Shown here: piece by piece, positions 1-9,049 of the stretch
Layout: each line of letters opens with the position of its first letter
How positions within the stretch are numbered: the first letter of the stretch is position 1
From: Haloarcula regularis
GTDB taxonomy: Archaea > Halobacteriota > Halobacteria > Halobacteriales > Haloarculaceae
Assembly (NCBI RefSeq): GCF_029338315.1
Contig: NZ_CP119795.1
Location: forward strand, 1-64,000
Length of the DNA: 64,000 nt
Reading direction: 5' to 3'
Made by a program: the position numbers and the translations under genes
The notes under the pieces: model-generated
Seen by the model: the letters and a program-made list of their open reading frames with translations, nothing else
Database searches by the model: none
What the model was told of the DNA's origin: nothing

Positions 1-30
1 ACAGCCCGTGGGTTCTCCTAAGAATGGCCT

Positions 31-1773
31 ATGTCTAATCAGGCCGCTTCCGGGAGTGAAGCTTCGGAGGCGAGCTCCCAAGATGAAATCCAGATTAACG
101 AAGCGGGAGACACTCTTCCCGTCGTCGAAGTTCTTACTGGAAGAGGGGTGATTTTAGGCAAATCAGGCAGCGGGAAGAGTAACACGGCAAGTGTCGTCGT
201 AGAGGAACTGCTCGAAGACGGCTATCCAGTACTGATCGTCGATGTCGACGGGGAGTACTTCGGGCTCAAAGAGGAGTATGAACTTCTACATTTAGGAGCG
301 GACGAAGAGTGTGACTTGCAGGTCGGGGCTGAGCATGCAGAGAAGATCGCGGAACTCACCCTCGAGGAGAACATCCCCGTCATTCTCGATGTGTCCGGGT
401 ATCTCCACGAAGAAGACCAGAAAGAACTAATCAAAGAAGTCGGGCGACATCTCTTCGCGAAAGAAAAAAAGCTGAAGAAACCGTTTTTATTCCTTATTGA
501 AGAGATTCATGAGTATATCCCAGAGTCGGGGCTCGACGATGCTGGGCAGATGCTCATCAAAATCGCAAAACGAGGGCGAAAACACGGTCTCGGGCTCTGT
601 GGCATCTCGCAACGTCCCGCAGATGTCAAAAAAGACTTCATCACCCAGTGCGACTGGCACGTTTGGCATCGTCTGACCTGGGAGAATGACACGAAGGTTG
701 TACGCAGAGTCTTGGGGTCGGAATATGCGGAGACAGTCAAAGACCTCGATGATGGTGAAGCGATCCTCCATACGGACTGGAATGACCAAATCAGGCAAGT
801 TCAGTTCCGTCGAAAGTATACCTTTGACGCAGGGGCGACACCGGGGCTGGAGGAGATCGAGCGGCCGGATTTGAAATCTGTCAGCAACGATATCCTCTCG
901 GAGCTGGAAACGATATCCGAAAGGAAACAGGCCGAGCAGAGTGAAATAGAACGCCTCCGATCTGAGCTGGAATCGCGTGAGGAGCACATCAATGAACTTC
1001 AAGAAGAATTAGAGAGGTCTCGTGATGTTAGTGACCTCGCAGAGCGGTTTACTGAAGCTCTCGTTGAGGCTGATGGCCAAAGAAAATCTTCGGAGACGAT
1101 TGAGGAAACCGTTGAAGAGATTCGGGAAGAAAAAAACGAGCAGATACGTTCGCTACAGGAGGAGAATCAGAAGCTCCGCCAGGAGAACCGAGAGCTGCAC
1201 AACCGAATTCAGGAACTTGAGGAGGCCGCCGATCACGTCGAAAGCATCGAGGCCCTCAACGAGAATATCGAAGAAGTGTCAGAAGCGTATCTTCGATTGG
1301 GTGAAGCACTCGGTCTGGACCCTCAAGAGAAAGAGATAGAACAGCTCCAAGAGCGCGTTCAAACGCTTCAAAAAGAGCTGTCGGCGCAATCAAACCCTAC
1401 AACCGAGCAGCCCAGCGAAACGGCCGAGAAGAGTGTTCATACCTATCAAGAATTCCTGAGTGACGAAGCCATCCAAGACAAAATCACGTCTGCAAAGGAT
1501 GATGCAACGTCACCTCGGTACGTTGAGGGGGTCATCACAGCCATAATGGCGCATAATGAGTCAGTTACCTACGAACAAATCGCCGATGAGCTCAATATTA
1601 GTTCCACAGGCCATGTGGCCTCTGCAGTCAATGCTCTCCATAGTCGGGATGTCGTAACGAAATCAAAGAATGGTCGGGTCACAGAAGTCGACCTGAATAT
1701 TGACGATCTCGATGAAATTCGTGCCGCTGCTGCTCGTCGAGAGGCCTCAGAAGAACTCATAAGCAGTATCTGA
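31..1773 (+). CDS. HerA-like (DUF87) ATPase with coiled coil and C-terminal winged helix
   Basis: A HerA/FtsK-type P-loop ATPase of 580 residues. The Walker A motif GKSGSGKS lies at about residues 43-50. A hydrophobic Walker B strand ending in EEIHEYIP lies near residues 150-165. A long Glu/Lys/Arg-rich coiled coil follows at roughly 285-470, and a winged-helix segment sits near 505-575. HerA proteins are hexameric DNA translocases that usually pair with a NurA nuclease, but no NurA is visible here. The gene meets the winged-helix operon on the other strand end to end: its stop is at 1773 and the restored stop of that operon is at 1774. The coiled coil plus wHTH suggests a DNA-bound motor that recruits partners; that role is inferred. 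The ATPase family call is firm. Confidence 0.85.
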   Translation: MSNQAASGSEASEASSQDEIQINEAGDTLPVVEVLTGRGVILGKSGSGKSNTASVVVEELLEDGYPVLIVDVDGEYFGLKEEYELLHLGADEECDLQVGAEHAEKIAELTLEENIPVILDVSGYLHEEDQKELIKEVGRHLFAKEKKLKKPFLFLIEEIHEYIPESGLDDAGQMLIKIAKRGRKHGLGLCGISQRPADVKKDFITQCDWHVWHRLTWENDTKVVRRVLGSEYAETVKDLDDGEAILHTDWNDQIRQVQFRRKYTFDAGATPGLEEIERPDLKSVSNDILSELETISERKQAEQSEIERLRSELESREEHINELQEELERSRDVSDLAERFTEALVEADGQRKSSETIEETVEEIREEKNEQIRSLQEENQKLRQENRELHNRIQELEEAADHVESIEALNENIEEVSEAYLRLGEALGLDPQEKEIEQLQERVQTLQKELSAQSNPTTEQPSETAEKSVHTYQEFLSDEAIQDKITSAKDDATSPRYVEGVITAIMAHNESVTYEQIADELNISSTGHVASAVNALHSRDVVTKSKNGRVTEVDLNIDDLDEIRAAAARREASEELISSI

Positions 1774-2759
1774 CTACGGCGTAGCGGCTTGATTATCAAG
1801 CTCTGCTGACAGAACTAATTCTCCCTGGGTCTCGTCTTCTGCAATCTCAGTGTACGTGAGCCAAGGGACGAGTCGATTGGCACGAGTTTGAACGGTGACC
1901 TCACTCCATCCTTTAAGATGGGTTTCTGAAACCCGACTCATCACAGTTTCCGCACTGAACCCCCCGTCTGGAGCTCTTCACAGAATGCTTGAACTAACGG
2001 GATCTGTAACAACTCATCAGCGAGTATCGATTTCCGGTTGCCAATGCTGGATTGTTGCAACTCTCTTCCTCGGTCAGTTACAACCGGACCAGTACGAGTA
2101 TAGTCAGCAATCCCAAGCGCATAACAGGTCGATAGGGTCTTCTCGACCGTTTTTGTAGACATCTCCGTACTCGCCTCCAAATCCTCACGAGAGTCTGCCC
2201 TTGAGATGCGGGGGAGTAACTCAAAAACCTTCTCCGGGGCAACGCGGGGACAGTTTGCTCCCCGCGGATTTTCTAAGGGCTCTGTTTCGACCGATACCTG
2301 TTCGGGGCTCGAAGCGAGAACGCCGTCAGATCTAGTACCGAGATCAAGATAGCTAATCCAATGGGCATAGACAGAGCCATATGATCGAAAAGTATCTTCA
2401 GCCGCAGCACCAGATTTAGTCTCGAAGCTAATTAGCCGACCAGCTTCTTCGAACGTCATTGAGTCGTCCTGAATCTGATTGAGGAGCTTTGAGACACCCG
2501 GAAGCTCCTCAAAAGCCTCGCGTAGAGGGGTGAGATCCTGCAGTTGGACGACCCGCCTCGAGTCTTCAGTCACTGACAGGTGGCCATCTTCTCGGTTCAC
2601 GAGACCGAGAATGACGCCATCGTGAATTTTGTTCATAGCTGTCTTACGCGAATTGCCGAGCCCTTCAGCGACTTCGTCAGTAGTAGATGCCCCACTAGTG
2701 ATTTCTCCGAGGACATCTTCCGTGTGCTTCGGGCGCCTGAACAGCCGTTTCGTAGTCAT
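1774..2759 (-). CDS. Tandem winged-helix protein, frameshifted near 1960-1965
   Basis: Fourth gene of the minus-strand operon. The start is ATG at 2759, which would form a TAATG overlap with the restored stop of the gene before it. The first part reads as two winged-helix regions, one after the N-terminal RPKHTEDVLGEI segment and one around PEKVFELLPRISRAD. As written, the frame ends at 1941. Coding clearly continues in the next frame from FSAETVMSRVSETHL to ELDNQAATP and stops at 1774, so one base appears to be missing in the C6 run at 1960-1965. The restored length is about 328 residues. I do not recognise a named family. The context suggests a DNA-binding partner of the converging HerA-like ATPase, but that is inference. 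Confidence 0.6.
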
Positions 2760-3159
2760 TAGTCCCCACCCCCATCGCATCCTCAATTTCATCAAGAGCC
2801 TCCGGAAGGTTCTCAACGAGGACTTCGTGTTTACTTTGCCCCTCCTTCGATAGATACCCCGATTCGCGAAGTTTCTGAAGGTAATTCCGAACCGTGCGGT
2901 CACTCTTGTCGAGACGGCTGTAGAAGAACGACGACTCCAGTTCTGGTTCATCCACGAGGTTGCCTTCATACGCGAACCGTTGCCCGATGAAGTACACCAG
3001 AATCTGGAGTTCGGCATCGAGCGACCGGGCCCTGCTGTCAAGATTGATAGTCCCGTCACTATGCAGGTCGAATAGTTTCTTGACGCGGTCAAACTCCGAT
3101 TCTAAGATCGTCGCATCGTCGACGACGATCTCCTCGTTGATTCGCTCACTCAGATCCAT
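2759..3159 (-). CDS. Winged-helix protein, frameshifted at its 3' end (2764-2767)
   Basis: Third gene of the operon, starting at ATG 3159 and overlapping the previous gene by about 14 bases. It has a conserved archaeal-looking wHTH core (SSFFYSRLDKSDRTVRNYLQ ... LRESGYLSKEG). As written, the frame runs on to 2695 with an unconvincing tail that is a shadow of the next gene. Adding one G to the GGGG run at 2764-2767 gives a stop exactly overlapping the next ATG (TAATG), which I take as the true end, about 134 residues. Function is unknown; it is probably a transcription factor or DNA-binding subunit. Confidence 0.6.
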
Positions 3160-3550
3160 TGTTTGAACCCTCCTCGACGGTTTTTAGGGCGGTCGCAGTC
3201 AGTTTCCACAGCTGTGCACGTCCGTCACTACCTGTCCGAAGAATCCAATCACGATCCTCCATACGGCCCAGTACGTCGCTCATATTACCTGCAGGTTGGA
3301 CTCGACACTCACGATAGGCATCCTCGATATCACCAACCGTGAACTCGTCAACCCCACGTTGGGTTTCAAGGTAGTACGCGATATAGAGGGAACGCTCAGT
3401 GTGACTCGAAGGATCGTTCTCCTCAACGAACTCCCTGATGTTCGCTCCAGCGGTTGGCTGGTCTGTCCCATCGAGTCGATTTTCGAGCTCCGTGACTCGC
3501 TGCTCCAGTTCCTCAACCTGTTCTTCGAGGCTCTCAGCGCTGTCACTCAT
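3146..3550 (-). CDS. Coiled coil plus winged-helix protein
   Basis: Second gene of the operon, 134 residues. ATG 3550 is chosen over upstream starts because it gives an 8-base ATGAGTGA overlap with the preceding gene. The N-terminus is a short coiled coil (SLEEQVEELEQRVTELENRL). A helical region and a probable winged helix follow (EFTVGDIEDAYRECRV ... LGRMEDRDWILRTGSDGRAQ). No enzymatic motif is visible. It is likely a DNA-binding or oligomerisation partner within the operon. The family is not recognised. Confidence 0.65.
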   Translation of the reverse strand: MSDSAESLEEQVEELEQRVTELENRLDGTDQPTAGANIREFVEENDPSSHTERSLYIAYYLETQRGVDEFTVGDIEDAYRECRVQPAGNMSDVLGRMEDRDWILRTGSDGRAQLWKLTATALKTVEEGSNNGSE

Positions 3551-3943
3551 CGGTATCATCCTCGTTGATATAGTCACGGACTTGCTCGATACTATGCGAG
3601 GGGATTCGATAGGTACCGTCGTCACCCTCGATCAGGCCCTCATTATCTAACTCCCTTACAGTGGGGTACACCGTGTTCTGGTTAACCCCACTTTGTGTGC
3701 TAATTTCCCCGGGAGTCATCCACTCGGACTCGACCATATCCAGTTCCGAACGAGCCTTCTGTGCGAGCAGTACTATCAGCGTCTTATTCTTTGCCGTCTG
3801 ATCCCGAAATCGGTCTTGAGGGATAAGGTCTCCACTCTGTTTGCCAATTCGGATGTACTCCTCCAGTAGATCATGGAGGATCTCTTCATGCATCTGTTCC
3901 TCGTCAACGAGCAAGTTTCGAGCGTTTTCTGGTTCTCGGACAT
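3543..3943 (-). CDS. First gene of the wHTH operon, winged helix, frameshifted at 3916-3918
   Basis: A small winged-helix protein. The DNA-binding part is MTPGEISTQSGVNQNTVYPT followed by a wing with EGDDGTYRIP, of the PadR/MarR-like kind. The open frame begins only at a TTG (3914) or ATG (3893). However, ATG 3943 lies about 28 bases downstream of a TATA box (TATATTTA) and reads MSENQKTLE before running out of frame. One extra A in the AAA run at 3916-3918 joins it to NLLVDEEQMHEEIL. I therefore place the leaderless start at 3943. It is probably the operon's own regulator; that is inference. Confidence 0.6.
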
Positions 3944-3967
3944 CGACGTTTTCGATTCACACCCCCA

Positions 3968-3975
3968 TATATTTA
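3968..3975 (-). promoter_or_regulatory. TATA box for the wHTH operon
   Basis: TATATTTA read on the plus strand, about 28 bases upstream of ATG 3943. This is the right distance for a leaderless haloarchaeal transcript. Confidence 0.5.
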
Positions 3976-4421
3976 GTTCTTTGGCAATCTTGTCTCTTTG
4001 GCCACGCCTCCATCATCTCGGAAGCACCCACGTTATATAAATGGTTCCGGTTATTGGCCACGCTTTAGAGATTACCAAGTTGCCAAAGCCGTTTGAAGGG
4101 CGATATGGTATAAATGAAGTCACCCATTTCGGGGATGGCTTGGAGGATCCGTAGGTGAAAGCGAATATTGGTCAGGAAGCATATCGTGTTGTCATCCTGT
4201 CGCTTGTATTATTAAGCGTTCAATGATTTCATCAACAGATGAAGGCTTGTTCGAGTACGGTGGTTAACACTGGTAGACGAATTCCGGAAATCATTCCAGA
4301 AAAAGGGAAAATACTCAAAACAGCAGTATGTGTACTTGAGAAGGGTTCCTGAAGTCCGTTCACCAAAATGCGGAAACGACACGCCACGGCTTATCGGTGA
4401 GTCGACTATCCTAATGACATA
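3976..4421. other. Non-coding gap before polB
   Basis: About 450 bases with no convincing gene on either strand. The long open frame on the minus strand that enters from the polymerase gene is a GC-codon shadow. I see no repeat shared with the rest of the window. Confidence 0.5.
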
Positions 4422-6587
4422 GTGCCATTCAACATCGACTTTCTGGACGACGGCCGCGTCCTGGAGTGGGAGGCAACTGCCGACGGCGCCGTCGCGACCG
4501 AACGCGATGACTACACCCCACGCTTCTACGTCGCCCCTCGCGACCCTGATGCCGACCTCGATCTCACGACACTCCAGTCGGTGTACGACCAGCACCCGGA
4601 CGTCGTCGCGACCGAGATGGTTACGCGACGGCCGGGCTTTCGACGAGACGAGGAGGCCGTTCTCGCAGTCGACGTCGCCCACATCGACCGCGTCACTCCA
4701 CTCGCCCGGCAGGCGCGTCAGCTGTCGGCCTATCCAGTCGGGGATCTCGCCTGCTTCAACGTCGACTTCTCGCGAGAGTTCCGATACTGTCTGGAGACCG
4801 GCGCCGATCCGACGCCGGCGAACGAGCTGTCGACGCTCCGGCTCAGCGTTCCGGTGACCGAAACGAGCAACGACGTCTACGAGGAACTGTCCGTCGCCGG
4901 CGACACTATCACTGGCTCGCCGACGGATATCCTGACCGCCGTCCAGGGGGCGCTCGACGCACACGATCCGGACGTCCTGGTCTGCTCGACGAGCGAAATC
5001 GTCCCGACGCTGTACGAGATGGCGACGGATGCCGGCATCGACGACTTCTCGCTGAGCCGGTGGCCGGACGTCGACTACCAGCAGCTTGCGAGCCGGTCGA
5101 CGTACTCGAGTTACGGCCGCGTCGGTCACTCGCCGGCGCGGTACAACGTGCCCGGCCGGGCGATCATCGACGAGTCGAACACGTTCTTCTACGGAGAGAC
5201 GAACCTCGACGGCGTCTTCGACCTCGTGTCGCGCTCGAAAAAGCCCGTCCAGGAGCTCGCGTGGGCGTCGATCGGGAACGTCCTCACGGCGATCCAGATC
5301 TGTGAGGCCCACGACCGCGGCGTCCTCGTTCCGTGGAACTCCTGGCGCCACGAGTTCTACAAGCCGATGGGGACGCTCCACAACGCCGACCGCGGCGGAT
5401 TCATCTTTGCGCCCGATGTCGGCCTTCACGAGAACGTCCACGAACTCGACTTTTCGAGTCTCTACCCGAACATCATCTGCACCCGAAACGTCTCACCGGA
5501 CGTCATCCGGTGTGACTGCCACAGCGACCGCGACGACGTCCCCGGCCTCGGGTACTCGATCTGCGACGACCGGGGCTACCTCGTCGACGTGCTGCAGCCG
5601 ATCATCGACGCACGCGACGAGATCAAGGCGGCCATCCGTCGCGAGAAGGAGCGGGATGACCCCGACGAGGACCGACTAGCGGAACTCAAAGGGCGGTCGG
5701 GCGCGCTGAAGTGGATTCTCGTCGCTTGCTTCGGGTATCAAGGGTTCAGCAACGCGAAGTTCGGCCGCATCGAGTGCCACGAAGCAATCAACGCGTTCGC
5801 TCGCGAGATTCTGCTGACGGCGAAACAGCGGCTGGAAACCGGGGGGTGGCGGGTCGTCCACGGCATCGTCGACTCCATCTGGGTGACCCCGGACCCCGAT
5901 GTCGACGACGAGGACCGCGAGGACCTCGAGACGCTCGCGACGGAGATCACGGAACGCGTCGAGATTCGGCTGGAACACGAAGCCCATTACGACTGGGTGG
6001 CGTTCGTGCCGCAGCGCGAGAGCGACGCCGGCGCGTTGACGAAGTACTTCGGCAAGGTCGCCGGCGACGACGACTTCAAGATTAGAGGCATCGAAGCCCG
6101 GCAGCGCTCGACCCCGCCGTTCATCGAGGACATCCAGCGGGACTGTCTCGACCGGCTCGATGCCACGCAGTCACCGGACGCGGTGCTCGGGCGTCTCGAA
6201 CGAGCAATCGACGAACTGCAGGCGGGCAACGTAGCAGTGGAGCGGCTCGTCGAGCGGAATCGTGTCTCCAAGCCCCTGGAAGGGTACTCACAGAATACCC
6301 AGAACGTGGCCGCCTTGAAGCGAGCCCACGATCAGGAACTGGCAGTCCACCCGGGCCAGGATATCGAGTACGTGGTCGTCGACGACGAGAAATCCTCGCG
6401 AGACCGGGTCGCCCTCGCCCACAAAGCGATCGAGACCTACGACGCCTCGTACTACGAGACGCAGCTGGTTCGAGCGATTGAGAGCGTGCTGTTGCCGCTG
6501 GGGTGGGATCGTACAGATATTCGACGGAGACTCGCGGAGACACGGGAGGTGGAGCTGACGGAGTTTACAGCGGCCCGGAACGGATGA
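4422..6587 (+). CDS. polB: Family-B DNA polymerase, proofreading site degraded
   Basis: A 721-residue family-B DNA polymerase with a GTG start. Motif A is DFSSLYPNI at about 343-351, motif B is KWILVACFGYQG at about 431-442, and motif C is HGIVDSIW at about 480-487. The catalytic Asp of motif A and the second Asp of motif C are kept. The first Asp of the usual DTDS is replaced (IVDS). The exonuclease region looks inactive: where an Exo I Asp-x-Glu is expected there is CFNVDFSREF, and Exo II reads VLVCSTSEI without the usual Asn and Asp. It is shorter than the chromosomal haloarchaeal replicase. It lies next to orc1/cdc6 and origin repeats, so a role in replication or repair of this replicon is likely. 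It may be a PolB2/PolB3-like accessory polymerase. Confidence 0.9.
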   Translation: MPFNIDFLDDGRVLEWEATADGAVATERDDYTPRFYVAPRDPDADLDLTTLQSVYDQHPDVVATEMVTRRPGFRRDEEAVLAVDVAHIDRVTPLARQARQLSAYPVGDLACFNVDFSREFRYCLETGADPTPANELSTLRLSVPVTETSNDVYEELSVAGDTITGSPTDILTAVQGALDAHDPDVLVCSTSEIVPTLYEMATDAGIDDFSLSRWPDVDYQQLASRSTYSSYGRVGHSPARYNVPGRAIIDESNTFFYGETNLDGVFDLVSRSKKPVQELAWASIGNVLTAIQICEAHDRGVLVPWNSWRHEFYKPMGTLHNADRGGFIFAPDVGLHENVHELDFSSLYPNIICTRNVSPDVIRCDCHSDRDDVPGLGYSICDDRGYLVDVLQPIIDARDEIKAAIRREKERDDPDEDRLAELKGRSGALKWILVACFGYQGFSNAKFGRIECHEAINAFAREILLTAKQRLETGGWRVVHGIVDSIWVTPDPDVDDEDREDLETLATEITERVEIRLEHEAHYDWVAFVPQRESDAGALTKYFGKVAGDDDFKIRGIEARQRSTPPFIEDIQRDCLDRLDATQSPDAVLGRLERAIDELQAGNVAVERLVERNRVSKPLEGYSQNTQNVAALKRAHDQELAVHPGQDIEYVVVDDEKSSRDRVALAHKAIETYDASYYETQLVRAIESVLLPLGWDRTDIRRRLAETREVELTEFTAARNG

Positions 6588-6644
6588 GTAGTCTCAAATG
6601 TCTTCTGAGGTGAGCAAAATCACAAGTGGGCGACGAGGTCGATC

Positions 6645-6747
6645 CCATTCACACTCCGGGGGTCCTGCTCTCTGGAACACCCCCCGGAGTGTGAATGGAG
6701 GTAAATCAATCACACCGAGGGTGGGCAACCTATATGTGAATGGGGCG
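6645..6747. repeat. Origin recognition boxes upstream of orc1/cdc6
   Basis: Copies of a CCATTCACAC...GGGG motif: direct at 6645-6663, inverted at 6679-6698, a degenerate direct copy at 6706-6725, and a partial inverted copy at 6733-6747. The first two face each other as a near-perfect inverted pair. Their repetition on both sides of the Orc gene fits ORB sites bound by the cognate Orc1/Cdc6. Confidence 0.75.
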
Positions 6748-6760
6748 AATTGGTCCGCTC

Positions 6761-8027
6761 ATGCCAAACAACGATTCCACGCAAACAACCGTCGACGAGA
6801 TATTAAATGTCGACGAGGGATAGCGAAGCCGAATCGGATATTTTTGAGAAACCGTGGTTGCTCGAGATCGATAACGTCCCTGACGCCAATCGAATCGTCG
6901 GACGAGACGACCATATCACGTTCTTGGCCAAGAATCTCCGGAAGATGCGGACAAACAGCGTCCCGGATAACGTCCTGGAGTGGGGAGAAACCGGGACGGG
7001 GAAGACACTAGTTGCAAGACACGTCTGCGAACGGCTCGAAGCAGCCACTGCAGGAACGGACGCCCCCATCGTTACTGCCTACATTAACCCAGACCCCATC
7101 TCTACGTATACCTCCACCTTTCGAAAGATCGCAGAGCAGGTGAACGCAAAAGCGGAGAACCCGCTTGATGTCCCCTATCAGGGCCTCTCAGCCGAGCATT
7201 ATCGGGATCAGAAATTGTGGCCCGTTGTTCAGCGGGAGTTTTCTGGCGGCCTCGTCGTCATCATCGATGAAATCGACAAGCACGGAGAAGTCAACGAGGT
7301 CCTCTACACGCTATCACGGACACAATCAAAAGACGACGTTGACTTTCCAGTCCTTACAATCGGGATTTCGAACGACATCGAATTCAAAGGGGAAATCGAG
7401 TCACGGGTTCAATCGACTCTCCAGCCAGAACACCGAACGTTCACACCGTACGAAGAAGACCAGCTCATTGCAATCCTCGAAAATCGACGGGACGCATTTT
7501 ACGACGGTGTCCTGGATGACGAGGTGATTCCAACCACAGCTGAACTCGCAGCTGAAGAACACGGTGACGCTCGACGGGCAGTCCGATTGTTCCGGAATGC
7601 GGGCGAGATCGCCGACGAAGAAGGCGATGATATCGTGACCGCGAATCACGTTCTCGAAGCTGACGAACTCGTCGAAGTTGAGCTCTTCATGGAGATGGTG
7701 AAAGGGACTCCGTTGTCCGGGAAATTACTCCTGTTTGCTCTCACACGTCTTGACCGGAATAACCCGGAGAAAGAATGGTTCCGGACGTCAGAGATTCACG
7801 AGGTTTACCAAACAGTAGCACGGGACGTCGAAGTAGAGCCCAAGGGGTACAACCGTGCGCTTGAGCTCCTGAACAAGCACGTGACGACAGGAGTTCTCGA
7901 ATCGAAAAAGAAGGAGGGCGGAGATCAAGGTAAGTTCAGGTCCTATTCGCTCCAAGGAGACGTAGAGAGTACACGAACTGGACTGATCAACTCCACGCCG
8001 GAACTCCAGACGTTGATGGGATGGTGA
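6761..8027 (+). CDS. orc1/cdc6: Orc1/Cdc6 family replication initiator
   Basis: AAA+ origin-binding protein. Walker A is GETGTGKT and Walker B is VVIIDEIDKHG. Sensor regions and a C-terminal winged helix (about the last 110 residues) follow, matching the Orc1/Cdc6 layout and length. The uninterrupted frame begins at ATG 6807. A better start is ATG 6761: it lies about 30 bases downstream of a TATA-like CTATATG and encodes an in-family N-terminus. That frame is thrown off at GGG 6817-6819 by what looks like one extra G. Removing it joins EILNVDE to DSEAESDIFEKPWLLEID. ORB-like repeats flank the gene on both sides, so it probably initiates at its own adjacent origin. Confidence 0.93.
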
Positions 8028-8373
8028 CACCCCCACCCCTCGGTGTGAATGGTCCCCCATAGGTCACGCCTGTAGTAAAGACGGAGCTGGACTCAATCCG
8101 TAGAAGCTGTGTCGTCTGTCTGAGTCCCATTACGGCATGGAGAGCGGCTTACACGTTCTGCCACGGTAGCTGACCCGGTCCGCTACTGCACCGCACCGCA
8201 GTTGTAGTTATCTTTATTATACTACAGTCTAAATAGCCCTCCGAGTAGACGTATTCTAGAAGGCGAGGCCTTGTGCCGAAGCCGAAGCTTCGTCACTGAA
8301 GCGAGAACCCTCCCTACGGCGAGAGGACTTCTGCTGTTAAGGACTTCTTAATCGCGGTACCCTGGGTGGTGGA

Positions 8374-8400
8374 CCATTCACACTGAGGGGTGTGGGTAAA
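8374..8400 (+). repeat. ORB-like box
   Basis: CCATTCACACTGAGGGGTGT followed by GGGTAAA, matching the other boxes around the Orc gene. Confidence 0.7.
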
Positions 8401-8474
8401 CGAGGCGTAATCTATCCACGTGTTGCTTTGTCTCTTCCAACGTAAATTCCCGGCAGAGAGTACCCGTTGGTAGG

Positions 8475-8531
8475 CCATTCACACCGAGGGGTGTGGGGTA
8501 AACCGATCCCATTCACACTCTGGGGGGTGTC
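8475..8531 (+). repeat. Tandem pair of ORB-like boxes
   Basis: Two direct copies, CCATTCACACCGAGGGGTGT at 8475 and CCATTCACACTCTGGGGGGT at 8509, spaced 34 bases apart (about three helical turns). Confidence 0.7.
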
Positions 8532-8587
8532 ATCTGCTACGCTAAGAATCACGTTGAAACGAACATCTGGTTACAGCTGAATCTCGT

Positions 8588-8911
8588 CTACTCGTCGGGA
8601 TTCACCGGCCCTTTGTACTTCGACGTCACCGAATCGCCTTCCCGCCACTGCCAGTAGTAGTAGCGGTTGTCGTTGATCTCCTTGATCGTGATCGTCGCCT
8701 TCGCCGGCACGTCGTCTGGGAGGTCATCGGGGCGCTCCTCGACGTCGGCGTCGTCCGCTTCCTCCTCGAGACGAGCTTCCCGCTCTTTGTGTTCGGCCAA
8801 CGCCTCGGCGTAGCTGGCAACGTCCCGAAGATGCTCCGGTGTGGCTTCATTGAGCGTGTTGACGATCTCCGTCGGGAGGTTCGCCGGTGGGGTCGGGGGT
8901 TCGTAGGACAT
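8588..8911 (-). CDS. Small acidic haloarchaeal protein
   Basis: A protein of 107 residues, ATG at 8911. It has a Pro-rich N-terminus, a charged helical middle (YAEALAEHKEREARLEEE) and a compact C-terminal segment, ITIKEINDNRYYYWQWREGD followed by SKYKGPV. That segment looks like a small beta domain seen in other haloarchaeal plasmid proteins, but I do not know a function. An inverted repeat of the TTAACCAACA type (8926-8966) ends 15 bases upstream of its start and probably controls it. It is divergent from the regulator at 9050. Confidence 0.7.
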   Translation of the reverse strand: MSYEPPTPPANLPTEIVNTLNEATPEHLRDVASYAEALAEHKEREARLEEEADDADVEERPDDLPDDVPAKATITIKEINDNRYYYWQWREGDSVTSKYKGPVNPDE

Positions 8912-8925
8912 CGGCTACTCTCGTG

Positions 8926-8966
8926 TTAACCAACACAGCCCACGAATCCATAGTTTTGTTGGTTAA
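8926..8966. promoter_or_regulatory. Inverted repeat operator, copy 1
   Basis: TTAACCAACA, 21 bases, then TGTTGGTTAA. It lies in the divergent region between the genes at 8911 (minus) and 9050 (plus). Confidence 0.7.
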
Positions 8967-9049
8967 TACGATGGAGGCGGTTCTCGCGATTGCTGGCTGT
9001 AACACTACTCGAAACTTCTTTATATACAAGTTTCGTACTATGTTACACC

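Larger units (their letters stand above)
8027..8535. other. Putative replication origin (ORB cluster and AT-rich stretch)
   Basis: About 500 bases without a gene. The region holds ORB-like boxes at 8027-8052 (inverted), 8374-8400, 8475-8502 and 8509-8531 (all three direct). An AT-rich stretch around 8205-8235 (TTATCTTTATTATACTAC) could be the unwinding element. With the boxes upstream of orc1/cdc6 this gives at least seven sites, the expected architecture of a haloarchaeal origin. Direct proof of initiation is not available from sequence. Confidence 0.75.

Noticed and set aside
487..1002. Minus-strand ORF opposite the HerA-like gene
   Set aside because: No domain, and the plus strand carries Walker motifs and a coiled coil through the same bases.
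4212..5441. Long minus-strand ORF of 409 codons opposite polB
   Set aside because: Its composition (Arg, Val, Asp rich) is a mirror of the GC-rich polymerase codons; polB has clear motifs in the other strand.
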